A DNA stretch of 64,000 nucleotides from Porphyridium purpureum (Eukaryota; Rhodophyta; Bangiophyceae; Porphyridiales; Porphyridiaceae): contig VRMN01000007.1 of assembly GCA_008690995.1 (NCBI GenBank), forward strand, positions 744,001-808,000, in the 5' to 3' direction. The translations under genes were made by a program, and so were the position numbers. This document shows positions 55,359 to 64,000 of this stretch, in pieces. The notes below the pieces were generated by a model. That model ran no database searches. It saw only the letters and a program-made list of their open reading frames with translations, and was not told the origin of the DNA. Each line of letters starts with the position of its first letter. Positions within the stretch are counted from its first letter, which is position 1.

Positions 55359-57248
55359 CTAACGCTTGCTCGAGTTGGGCTTTCGATTGCCTTCATCGAT
55401 GTCAGCGCTGATGATCTGCAGCAGTCGCTCTTTGATGACACCGGCGCGCCCTTCGAGCGCGCGACTATATGCCTCAAGGCCAGCCTTACCGGCGTCCAGA
55501 TTGGCGCAAACCTTTGCCATTTGCAAGGCTGTGGGGGCCATGAAAGGAAACGCCTCGCGGAGATGTTTGAGGGCAATCCGTGCCTTGGCCAAAACAAGAT
55601 GCATATTCTTGAGCTTGTTTCGCCTGGAAAAGTTGAGGTCTAGCTTTCGCTTCGAGCTCGCGCTTTTTTCTGTTTCCAGCCGCATCTCCCAAGACAAGAT
55701 TGCCTTTTCGAGGTTGCTCGCGAGAAAACCGGCGTCCCGCTCGTTCCACTGACCGCGCTGCACGAGGTAAGACTTGATGTCGAACGCCGTATTTCTCGAC
55801 ATCATGGCGACTAAATCGTCGCCTAGAATCTCGTGGCCGCTCGCAGGCAGCTTGCCCACAAAACTTGAAGGGATCGGCATCATCTCGCGCAAATCGTTGC
55901 AGATTTTGCGGCACTACTCTTGCATGCGACGGCATTCGAGATGCCACGTCTCCAGCTGCATGCGCGTTTGCTTCGAAAGGCCACCTGATGGCACCGCGGG
56001 CCGCTCAACCCACCACTTGCTCTCGCTGTCGCAGCTCTGCTCGGAACTCTTGGTATAAGTCACCTCGGCTACCGTCGCATCAAACGCTTGCATCATGTCG
56101 CGAATCTTGCCATCAATCTCGCGCAAGATGGGCAGGGTCTTGCCAATATCCTCGCGCAGCACTGAGCGACTCACCTGTTTTGCTTCGCCGCCTGGAGCTT
56201 CGATCGTAACCGTGCGTTTCTCAACAATCTTTTCCAGCGTTTCGAAAACGAGCAGGCGTGTCTGCTTGGCCCACTTGGCTTGAAGCTCAGGCGACGGCGA
56301 CTGGAGTCGCTTCATTTCGCCAAACGTTTCGTAGCTGGCGTTCGTGATCATCATGGACATCTGGTACGCGGTCGACGCGCCTCCAGCGCCGGACATATCG
56401 CCTCCTGTGATCACGGACAGCAGCGTGCGCTTGAGGTTCTCAATATCGTCGCTCATTTCCTCCTTTGTTAGTGAATGTGTGCTGGACTTCTTGCGGTGTA
56501 GGCTCGATGTCGACTTTGCTGCATTCCCGCCACCCGTATTGCGTCGCTCCTTGTCCGGCGCCGCGGTCTGCTTGCTCTCCCGGATGGAACCCAGACTCGA
56601 ATTGAGCCATTCCATGTCGTCAGCGTGAGCCGCCGATCTCTTGGTGGAGAGCTCGGCGTTTGCTGAGTTACCATCATTCATAGGGAACGATTTGTTCTCA
56701 TCAGTCTCAGTGGAAACCTCATTCTGCTCCTCGACAATCGACTTGAGCTGCTCCATGCGACGAATCAGCGCGAGAATGCGAACTTCTTGTTCCCTGTGCT
56801 TTTCGCCGCTGAGATGCGGCAGCCTCGACAAGGACATATCGACAGCGAGGCGGAGGCATGCGTATGCGTCCTCATAGTTCTCCGCTTCCGCCAGGTCGAC
56901 TGATTTTTGTACGAGTCGATGACACTCGGTAACACTGAACGGCTTGGTCAGATCCGTGGCATGAACCTTCATGGCCAGCGCCGCTGTGTAGATCGGCTCG
57001 GTCGCGGGCTGTGCGTGCACCTCACCATGCATCATCTGTGCCTTGTATGCCAGCAGTGTGCTGGGATCCGACGAGGCAGGGTAGTGCATGAACCCTTCAA
57101 AGTCAAAAGTGTCGAGACGCTGCTTGGCGGCGCCCTTGCTACCTGCCGCAACTGGCTCTGCATGTGCCCCTGCCATGAAGCGCTGCGCCATGTAATCCTT
57201 CAGCAAAAGAGGCGACGAGGACCCCGACCCAAGCTGCTGGCTCGACAT
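55359..57248 (-). CDS. PRONE-domain Rho/Rop guanine nucleotide exchange factor, with an in-frame TAG
   Basis: The PRONE domain fills about residues 265 to the end: LKRTLLSVITGGDMSGAGG, ESKWWVERPAVPSGGLS, IPSSFVGKLPASGHEILGDD and RGQWNERDAGFLASNLEKAI all align in order to plant RopGEFs. PRONE proteins activate Rop (plant Rho) GTPases by GDP-GTP exchange at the plasma membrane. The N-terminal 260 residues are unrelated to plant RopGEFs, with a helical segment (AENYEDAYACLRLAVDMSLS) and a Ser/Thr-rich linker. A single TAG stop lies in frame at 55914-55916, between RRMQE and CRKICND. The reading frame is open and homologous on both sides. Without read-through the protein would stop at residue 444, losing about half of the PRONE domain. 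Sequencing error, recent loss, or programmed read-through all remain possible. Confidence 0.85.
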
Positions 57249-57997
57249 GACTGTCTGTCGGTTTGTTTTTTTTTGGGCAAGGCGTACCCCTCAGCGCGGT
57301 CTGACGCCGCGCACCGCTGTGCACCGAGAGCAGCCACGACACGCAGCTACGGCTCTTGATATGGTCGCCTCGCGCAGCGAATCAGCATAGGCAAATTAAG
57401 GCACGCCAGCCACTAGAACTACACTTTCTCGCTGACGCCGGCGCCTTGACCGGGCCCTTTGTGGGTTCCTGTGCAGCTTCTCTTTGTACACGAGCGAGCT
57501 AGCTGCACGGAAGGCACATCTATTCACTCTTGGCCTTCGCAATCCGAATACAAGCACGTATGCGTCGTCTTATCCGCTCTAGCCCAGAACCAGCGCAGCG
57601 CGAAACAGCCACCGCAGCTCTCTTATCATCCTCGTCTTACCTGGCTGCGTGGCAGACTGGAGCCTATCTGGCAGACTGGGAGACTGTCTGGCAGACTAGA
57701 TAGCAGACTGGCCGGCGCTGCGCCTTTTCCGCACGTCGCTCTGTGTCCGCAAACACGCGGCTTCTGCGGCTGGACACCCTTATCGGAGCAGGTGACGGTT
57801 ACAACAAATTCAGACCGCCGCACGCCTTTCCGACTTTTTATAGTAAAACGCCTTATTTATAGTAGGAAAGACATAGCTTTGAAACGGCTACTACCGCACC
57901 CATTCTCAAACGCGGCGCTGCGGTTTGGGGCTTCGCGCCGAAACCGTTTCGAAACGGACCGATTCGACTTGCTGTACCTCGCACTGTACCGATGCGG
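57249..57997. promoter_or_regulatory. Upstream region of the PRONE gene with repeats and palindrome
   Basis: GCAGACT recurs four times (57652, 57671, 57691, 57703) in a 60-bp block of GGCAGACTGG-like units. TTTATAGTA occurs twice at about 57836-57866. CCGTTTCGAAACGG at 57944-57957 is a perfect 14-bp palindrome with two AACGG cores. CTGTAC occurs twice at 57972 and 57983. The last two are far from the PRONE start (about 700 bp) and close to the 3' end of the coiled-coil gene. Confidence 0.45.
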
Positions 57998-60655
57998 TTA
58001 GACCAGATGTTCGAGCTGGTCGAGCAGCGGCAGCAGCTCCGGGAGACCGTCCAGCTGCGCGCGGTTGTGCAGCAAGGCCTCGCATAGGGCTGGGAGCAGC
58101 GCGAGCTTGGCTCCGTGCGTCCGCTTGAATGCGGCCAGCTCGGCGTCGCGCCGCTGCCGCTCCAGCTTCGCCTGCTCGGCCAGCTGGTCCAGATGCTTGC
58201 GCAGCCGGATGCGCTCCTGCCGCTCCTTTTTCACCTCGTCGCGAGCAACTCGGAGTTCGGATTCCGCGTTGGAGCTACTTGCAGCATGCTCTCGCACAGC
58301 CCCAAGCTCACGCTCAGCCGCGTCCAATCGTTGCTGCGTCGCGACAAGCACATCGCGGTGCTTTTGCAATTCGGCTTCCACGCGATTCTTCTCTTCTTCA
58401 AGGGAGCCCACTTCCAGCTCCTTTTGCGCAAGCTGATCCTCAAATGCTTGTGCGAGCCGCCTCGAGTCATCTAGCTCCCGCGCACGCTGCGCGTCTTGCT
58501 CGGCAGTCGACGCTGTCGTCTGGAGATGTCCCACCTTGTCTTGCCACTCTTGCACCTGCTGCGTGAGTGCTTGGTTTTCAGCATGCAAGTCGCTCACCTG
58601 CTTTGCGCTTTCTGCAAGCTCCGCTTCGAGGCGTTTCATGTAACCTTGCTGTGCGAAGTGCTCTTGCTGCAGCTCGTCAAAGCTTTGTTGCATCTCGCTG
58701 TGGTGCGTCTCTATCTCTTGAACGTACATCCCATTTCGCGAAAGTTCATCTTGCAAAAGACCTACCTCAATTTCACGCTGATGCAAGTCGACCATCACGC
58801 CGGAAATCTGCTCGTCTTTGGCCTCGAGCTGCGTGCGCAGCTCTCGGCTTGCCTCCTCCGCGCGTTCTACTTGGGCCTGTTTTCTCTCGAGTTGTTCATG
58901 CAGCGCCTTGGCTGCCTCTGCGGTGTCCTTTTCGACATCGCCAAAGGCTTGCATGGAAGCGAACATTCCTTGCAAGTCTACGAATGATTGCCACTGCTCT
59001 TCGCTTTCAAAGAGCTCTGACTGGGGAGGCACAATCAATGTCCTGCCATTCTGAAGCTCAATGAGTCGCGTACCAGACAGCCCAACAGAAGCTACCGATG
59101 AGCCAGACGCGGCACGCATGCGTTCTTTTTCCGCTTCAATGTCCTCTGCACGCTTCAAGGCCGCGCTCAATTGATCATTCAGCTCACTGCAACGGTTCTC
59201 GAGCTCAATGCAAGCACGATTGCTTTCGACAAACTTGTCCTTGACTTCTTCAGCTATCGCGCAGTGCTTTTCAATGTCGGCGTCCTTATCCTCAAGCAGC
59301 AACATTAATCGCGCAATGTCACTCTCGTTTCGGGCCTGCGCGGTTCTGCTCGCTTCGCGGACCGCGCCAAGTTCTCGCCGTATTGCGTCAAGCTCCGTTT
59401 GAAGGTGCTGCTGCTTCTCCGTGGCCGCTGCTAGTTCTGACCGTCTTTGCTCAAGCAATGTGTGCGCATGCTCGAGACGCGCTTGTGCGGCTTGTAGGTC
59501 ACGTACTGCGCAGTCACGCGCCGTCGCAAGATGGTTGTTATCCTCGAAGTAAATGCTCATCAAATTGGCAGATGTCTGCAAGTCATTTTCCTTGGCTCGA
59601 AGTGCGCGCTCACGATCGGCTTCAAGCTTTTCGAACAAGCGCTCTGCCTCCACGCGCTCGTGCTTGAGCCGTTCTAGATCCTGTTTGACCGCTTGGTTTT
59701 CCTTCTCCAGCTGCCGCAGACGCTCGTTTTGCGCAGGCGAGAAAGTGCGTCCTCTGGTTTGATCTTGATCGCGCTTGACTACAGACATCTCCATGGGCAC
59801 GGGGCCCGGAGGCGACGAGACGGCGAACGATAGAGCACTGGTTTCGAAGCGGGGAGTTGGGGTGACAATCTCCATCATTTGGCAGGGTGACTGCGCAGCC
59901 GCCGACGCATTGGCATCCGTATCGGCCTCAAGCTCATCGTCCTCCAGTGGACGAAAGAGTGCCTCTGCGTGTTGCATATTCCATGGCGTTGGGGGAGAGT
60001 CCATTGCTGCTGTGTCGAGAGCCTTAATATCAAACGTGCTACGCTGAGGCGTGGCACCGGCAAATCTGCGCGTCCACGACGAGTTGGACGCGGACCCTGA
60101 TGCCGATCCAGAGCCGAAGGACTCTGAAGACGGGGACGCAGCGTTCCTCGTGTCATTTGATTGCAAGGCCGACACGTGATGCACCATGGGGCGGACATGC
60201 TCGAAGCGCTTCCGCTCCGACAGCGCGGCAGACTGATCATGAAAAACTGCAAAAGGCGGGCCTGCGCTCGATGTCCGAACACTAGCGGGATCGCGTACCT
60301 GCTGCTGCGGCTTCGCAGCAGAATCGCGCGCAGTCGTTGTCGGCGTCTTGGGCACTGTGTTCGGCGTCTTTAGCCAGAAAAAGTCGGTATCGTTTGTGCC
60401 GCTAAACATACCTGGCGTCTGCAGCACGGCCATTTTGTCTGCGCGCGCATGCAAGTCATTCGAGCTGAGCGCGCGCAACACGCTCGGCGTGCGCTCCGGA
60501 GACGTCACTGCGCGGCACTCTGGCCTTGCGCCTTTCGCCTCCACCCGCGCCGGCTTTGCCTTGACGGGCGTCGGACTCATCAGCGCGATGCCTGTACCGC
60601 CGCGTCCGCGCAACGGCACCGAACTATCTCTCCACCCACGCTGCACATCGCCCAT
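57998..60655 (-). CDS. Long coiled-coil protein with many SP/TP sites
   Basis: 885 residues. The first 300 are disordered, with about ten Ser/Thr-Pro sites (SPTP, SPERTPS, LQTPGMF, KTPNTVPKTPTT, DSPPTPW, VTPTPRF, FSPAQ), the target type of cyclin-dependent kinases. Residues from about 310 to 850 form almost continuous heptad coiled coil rich in Glu, Gln, Ala and Arg. It is broken near 530-570 by a short ordered stretch, LIELQNGRTLIVPPQSELFE, then EQWQSFVDLQGMFASMQAFG. A Leu-rich C-terminus follows (LALLPALCEALLHNRAQLDG). No motor or membrane motif is seen. I do not recognise the family. The design, a phosphorylated disordered head with a long rod, is that of spindle-pole, centrosome or kinetochore linkers, but this is analogy only. 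The gene is intact, and the ATG is preceded by a purine-rich leader. Confidence 0.85.
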   Translation of the reverse strand: MGDVQRGWRDSSVPLRGRGGTGIALMSPTPVKAKPARVEAKGARPECRAVTSPERTPSVLRALSSNDLHARADKMAVLQTPGMFSGTNDTDFFWLKTPNTVPKTPTTTARDSAAKPQQQVRDPASVRTSSAGPPFAVFHDQSAALSERKRFEHVRPMVHHVSALQSNDTRNAASPSSESFGSGSASGSASNSSWTRRFAGATPQRSTFDIKALDTAAMDSPPTPWNMQHAEALFRPLEDDELEADTDANASAAAQSPCQMMEIVTPTPRFETSALSFAVSSPPGPVPMEMSVVKRDQDQTRGRTFSPAQNERLRQLEKENQAVKQDLERLKHERVEAERLFEKLEADRERALRAKENDLQTSANLMSIYFEDNNHLATARDCAVRDLQAAQARLEHAHTLLEQRRSELAAATEKQQHLQTELDAIRRELGAVREASRTAQARNESDIARLMLLLEDKDADIEKHCAIAEEVKDKFVESNRACIELENRCSELNDQLSAALKRAEDIEAEKERMRAASGSSVASVGLSGTRLIELQNGRTLIVPPQSELFESEEQWQSFVDLQGMFASMQAFGDVEKDTAEAAKALHEQLERKQAQVERAEEASRELRTQLEAKDEQISGVMVDLHQREIEVGLLQDELSRNGMYVQEIETHHSEMQQSFDELQQEHFAQQGYMKRLEAELAESAKQVSDLHAENQALTQQVQEWQDKVGHLQTTASTAEQDAQRARELDDSRRLAQAFEDQLAQKELEVGSLEEEKNRVEAELQKHRDVLVATQQRLDAAERELGAVREHAASSSNAESELRVARDEVKKERQERIRLRKHLDQLAEQAKLERQRRDAELAAFKRTHGAKLALLPALCEALLHNRAQLDGLPELLPLLDQLEHLV

Positions 60656-61138
60656 GCTGCGTTGTCTCTGTCACAAACCACCAACCCAACCACACAGACA
60701 TACAATCATACACCCGCATACACTCCTGGCGTCGCGCTTCAATGCGCTGTCGTGCTCCAATGCGTTGCTGCCGCATCCACATCCACCATCGGCTCTTCCC
60801 TCCCTCTCCCTCCCTCCCTCCCTCCCCCTCTCTCCACATCCATCCGCCTCGCGCTCTGCGTGTTCGTCGCAGCCGCTCCGCGCAACCCCCGCCATCTTCA
60901 TACTAAAACCACCTCACTTTACTAGCACCTTTGCGGGCGGCATTTGAAAATTTGAAATCAAGACGCACCAACCAGCACACACCGCCACTGTACTTAACTG
61001 TACTTTATGGGAATAGAGGTACAGTAGAGACACTCCTAGAGTACAGTAATCCGATGGTTAAACGGTTTATCGGTTTGTCTCTGGCAGACAGAGAGAGAGG
61101 GAGAGGGAGAGGGAGAGGGAGAGGGAGAAGGAGAGGCG
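60656..61138. promoter_or_regulatory. Divergent promoter with CTGTAC cluster, AACGG motif and two purine leaders
   Basis: CTGTAC occurs four times in 59 bp (60988, 60998; reverse strand at 61019 and 61041), with A before each copy. TAAACGGTTTATCGG follows at 61059-61073. A GAGAGG tract (about 61087-61137) runs up to the DUF3598 ATG. On the other strand a GAGGG tract (60795-60836) lies in the leader of the coiled-coil gene. All three motif types that recur in the window are present here. Confidence 0.6.
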
Positions 61139-61792
61139 ATGAGCGCGGGTGGATGCGCGTTTAGTGCGTTGGTAGGTGCCTGCGTGGCGCCGCGCGGTAG
61201 AAATGCGCGCCGCGGCTTGTGTGCGCCGGGTATGCGCGCGACTGCGCGAGGGAGATGCGTGCTGAGGATGAGCGGGAGTGCGGAGGACGCTGCTCACGCT
61301 GCGCGTGGCGAACGCGCGGAGATACAGCTGGACCGTGCCGCGGCGCTGAGGATGCATGTGGGCGTGTGGGTAGGCGTGTACAAGTACTTTGATGCGCACG
61401 GTGCGCTCGTGAAGCAGCACCGGTCGAGGCTGACGCTGGAGTGCCGCGGCGCCAAGTGGCTGCAGACCAATGAATACATGTACGACGATGGAAGCCGTGA
61501 AGTGCTCAACTTTGAGGGCGAGATTGGCGAGGATGGCGTGCTCAGGTATCAGGTAGGAAGAGTCGAGGGTGAAGCGTTTGGCGTGAATGTGCCGGCGGAC
61601 GCGGAGCCCGGCTTGGTCGTGCTCCGGTGGAGGTTTGTCGGCAAAAACGACCAGAATACTGAGATCATCCGATTCGTCGGCGAGCGCGGCGCGAACGGAA
61701 AGTTTGAGCGTCGCATGCGCGCATGGCAGCTCGCGGAGAATGGGGTTGCTACAGGGTTCGTTCAGATCGTCGAGCAGCGCGCCCGCGAGTGA
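61139..61792 (+). CDS. DUF3598 (lipocalin-like) protein, likely plastid
   Basis: 217 residues. The first 45 are rich in Ala, Arg and Gly with no acidic residue, as expected of a plastid presequence. The rest matches the DUF3598 pattern of cyanobacteria and plastids: HVGVWVGVYKYFDAHGALVK, WLQTNEYMYDDGSREVLNFE, the glycine turn GEIGEDGVLRY, then GLVVLRWRFVGKNDQNTEII and a C-terminal strand pair (RRMRAWQLAENGVATGFVQI). The fold is a lipocalin-like beta-barrel, related in shape to phycobilin lyases, but the biochemical role of DUF3598 is not established. The ATG at 61139 directly follows a GA-rich leader. MRATARGRCVLRMSGSAE contains later ATGs, but the presequence argues for the first. The origin is likely endosymbiotic. 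Confidence 0.75.
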   Translation: MSAGGCAFSALVGACVAPRGRNARRGLCAPGMRATARGRCVLRMSGSAEDAAHAARGERAEIQLDRAAALRMHVGVWVGVYKYFDAHGALVKQHRSRLTLECRGAKWLQTNEYMYDDGSREVLNFEGEIGEDGVLRYQVGRVEGEAFGVNVPADAEPGLVVLRWRFVGKNDQNTEIIRFVGERGANGKFERRMRAWQLAENGVATGFVQIVEQRARE

Positions 61793-61923
61793 CGGCAGAC
61801 CAAATTCCGGCTCCAGCGCGAGCTGGACGTTCTGTATGCAGACCAGCAAAAGTTATACGCTGTGGCTCCATCGGCACAATAGCAGGCTGTGCACTCTTTT
61901 ACAGTGCATGTGAATGTCGTCAC

Positions 61924-63848
61924 TCACGCATTTTCACGCGACACTGTCCGTGCGACAGGGTTAGTCCAGCCGCCGTACTGAATCTGTGCATTCACACCAT
62001 GTGGTAATGCACCCGGGCGAATGTCACCGCTCCCTCCTGAAACTAGCGGGATCAGCATGTCACCCATGTTCTCCATCTCGATCTTGTGCATGCGCCGTTG
62101 GTACCATACGATCGCTGCGACGGCGGCAGCAAGGCACAAAACCGCGACGAATATGTTCCGGAGCGCCCGTTGCCAGGTAGAAATCGATGGTGGCCCGACT
62201 CCAAGACCCATGGAAAAGCCCCATTGAACAAGCCCGCCGGAACTGGTGGAGCCGTACCCGCGCTGCCCGCCGGAAGAGCTTGCGCCAACGAGCAGCTTGT
62301 TGAGTCTGAGCGTGTGGCATTCAATGTCGCTTGGTGCGACGTTGTCGTCGCCGCCATTGTCGCCGTCAAAAAAGATGAGCGGCACGTCTTCATTCTCAGT
62401 AGGCTCGAGTGACAGACTGCTCGCTGCTTGCGCATCTGGCACACCAAACTGCAGCTGAAAGGGCGACGACCAAGAGAAGTAGCCGTATAATTTAAGCTTG
62501 TGCCTGTGCCTGTGCTTGCGATGGTCAAGCTTGACCTTTTCTGAGAAGCTCAGGAAGGGGTCGCGCCCAACAGACGGCGCGCTCGCCAGCGAAAGCTTGC
62601 CGGGCGCACACAAGTCGCTCTGAAGACTGATTGTCATGTTTCTGTTGCCGCCGCTGCTGTCGCCGTGCATGCCTGCTGGTATTTGATGAAGACGCACCCA
62701 CATATACATTGCCTGAGGCGTGACGAAGCCGCCAGAGCGGCGCTCTTCCCAGGATCGCGATGACATGGCCACGAAGATGGATATAGCCCGGTCCGAGCTG
62801 TGCATCTGGAACAGAGACAGGTTGCGCGCGCGGTCGTGCTCTACTACGATCGGTAACCACGAATGCTGCTCGAGCCGATTTTCATACACTATTGTTGTCA
62901 CGAATGATAAAATGAAAACGGCGAGCAAGTAAGAAAATGTCGCAAGAGAAGAAAGAGTATCAATGCCGTCAGTCAGAGCTCCTTCTCAAAAGCAAAAAAG
63001 GGGTTCATCGAGTGCGCCTTGTCACCAACGCAAAAGCCGTCACTCCGTGTTCGCGCCTGGGTCACCAAATCAGAGATAGAAGAATGAATGTAAATGAAAA
63101 AAATTCTCAGCAGAATCCAGAGGATCTCAGCACCCAGTGCTCTTGGTCATGTTTCATCATCATTTGGACCCGGCGCGATGCGGCATTCAGGCAGGCGAGA
63201 TGACGAAACCAGCGACACACCACAAGCCACCAGCACAAATGAGACAAATAAATGGCAGAGGATGATGAAGGATTGCAACAAGGGTTATGAATTCATCGAA
63301 TGGAACGTACCGACACTGTTGTGGTCCCCGGACGTGATGCGCACGCGATCCAGTACGACGCCAAACATAAATGGATCAAGGGGCGCCTTGGCGTACGTGC
63401 TATACGGAGTAAATCTGGCAAGCACGTACGGATGATTCCGTGTATCTTTGGTAGACACTACCGCGACGTTGCACGCGCAACTATCGGTATCGCCGTCTTG
63501 GGAACCACGCACGGTCACATCTTCGGTGCCCGCTGAAAACACAAGTAATCCTTTCGCCGCATTGAAATCATTCGCATCTCGCTGCAGCACAGCGGCGTAC
63601 GCAGCGCGCGAACTCGCATTACCTGTGCAGCACAGCTCGCCGTCCGCCACTCGTGGCTCTGTGTGCGTGGGCTGAAACAAAAACCGCTCACGCGTGCCGA
63701 CATTTTCCGCGCCGCCGCCGCGCGCCGCGTACCCTGAGCCAACGCACGCACATGCCCACACCAAGCACGCGGCAACCGCAAATGCCGCGGCCGCACGTAG
63801 CCGCGCGCCTAATCTGCGGCCTGCCGTGCGGTCGCTCAAGCCATCCAT
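61924..63848 (-). CDS. Type I membrane protein with one intron, unknown family
   Basis: Exon 1 (63848-63311) starts at ATG 63848 (earlier in-frame codons are GTG only). It encodes a signal peptide (RAAAAFAVAACLVWACACVG), then an extracytoplasmic domain with CC and CAC cysteines. A strong donor, GTACGT, begins at 63310 in phase 1. Two acceptors keep the frame. TTTTGAG at 62985 follows a long pyrimidine tract but adds a hydrophobic piece that reads like translated intron. ACAATAG at 62889 gives exon 2 starting in VYENRLEQHSWLPIVVEHDR; I prefer it (500 residues in total). Exon 2 ends with one membrane span (IFVAVLCLAAAVAAIVWYQ) and a tail of about 57 residues. No family is recognised. It may act in the secretory pathway. 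Confidence 0.65.
62889..63310 (-). other. Spliceosomal intron of the type I membrane protein gene
   Basis: 422 bp (or 326 bp with the alternative acceptor at 62985). The donor is GTACGT, the pyrimidine-rich stretch CCGTTTTCATTTTATC lies before the acceptor AATAG, and TGAC is a possible branch-site core. The flanking reading frames agree only if the intron is removed. It is the only intron I can defend in the window. Confidence 0.6.
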
Positions 63849-63914
63849 TCCTTCCGCGCGTCGCGGCGATCGCGCTTGCGCCTCGCGCCGCACGCGGCTT
63901 TGTCGCCGTGGGGA

Positions 63915-63932
63915 CTGTACCTAGAGCTGTAC
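63915..63932 (-). promoter_or_regulatory. Two CTGTAC motifs upstream of the spliced gene
   Basis: ACTGTACC and GCTGTACT (plus-strand reading) start at 63914 and 63926, 66-85 bp before the ATG at 63848. This spacing from the start codon is similar to that seen at the GMC gene and gene C. Confidence 0.45.
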
Positions 63933-64000
63933 TTGGACGGCTGCGTTGCGTGCGAGATCGGGGTCGAAGCAGCGGCAGACGGAAGCTCAAGCATGAGTTC

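Noticed and set aside
1-64000. CRISPR arrays, bacterial operons, rRNA genes
   Set aside because: No regularly spaced repeat-spacer pattern, no ribosome-binding sites or gene overlaps, and no rRNA-like sequence.

Overview
This window is nuclear DNA of a eukaryote. It holds widely spaced single genes on both strands, with no operon spacing and no Shine-Dalgarno logic. Almost every host gene is intronless, but one clear spliced gene lies at the right end. Most starts I chose are ATG codons preceded by TATA boxes or short recurring motifs. The gene mix suggests a unicellular photosynthetic eukaryote. It includes MCTS1, an INO80-type NFRKB subunit, a plant-type PRONE/RopGEF, a cyanobacterial-type DUF3598 protein with a likely plastid presequence, and Copia elements of the kind common in algae. 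My best guess is a red alga of the Porphyridium type. That is inference from intron poverty, base composition and gene content, not a proof.

Layout. 0-3.4 kb: two divergently transcribed paralogues of an unrecognised Ser-rich family (A, minus; B, plus) sharing a C-terminal signature, with a tetranucleotide microsatellite between them. 3.5-5.9 kb: MCTS1 and NFRKB, head to head across a promoter about 200 bp long. 8.6-10.6 kb: a large unrecognised Ser-rich protein (C). 11.7-33 kb: a transposon quarter. A Tc1 element (13.2-14.5 kb) abuts a Copia relic (14.5-25.3 kb). That relic was entered by a Gypsy chromovirus-type element (15.1-21.4 kb), one LTR of which was in turn entered by a second Tc1 element (19.9-21.3 kb). 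A long inverted repeat (26.4-27.1 kb) and a second, CoDi-like Copia relic (27.3-32.7 kb) follow. The second Copia is split by an LTR-like insert carrying a striking heat-shock-element array. 34-44.3 kb: a row of decayed host-type genes, namely a WD40/EH-domain piece, a four-helix plus kinase-like piece, a dynamin-superfamily piece and an unrecognised minus-strand gene. 46-64 kb: mostly healthy genes. These are a bacterial-type DUF2254 membrane protein with one frame change, a Golgi-type sulfotransferase, a GMC oxidoreductase, the PRONE protein with one in-frame TAG, a long coiled-coil protein rich in SP/TP sites, the DUF3598 plastid protein, and a spliced type I membrane protein.

Functionally these are independent housekeeping genes (translation re-initiation, chromatin remodelling, Rho-type GTPase activation, sulfation, redox, plastid function). 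What links them is regulatory DNA. A CTGTAC motif recurs 50-155 bp upstream of several ATGs. A TAAACGGTTTATC-type motif with a MYB-like AACGG core recurs in other promoters. Purine-rich GA tracts sit in the 5' leaders. The points I consider most worth a second look are the paralogue pair A/B, the algal PRONE protein with its in-frame stop, the heat-shock array in the LTR, and the shared promoter motifs.
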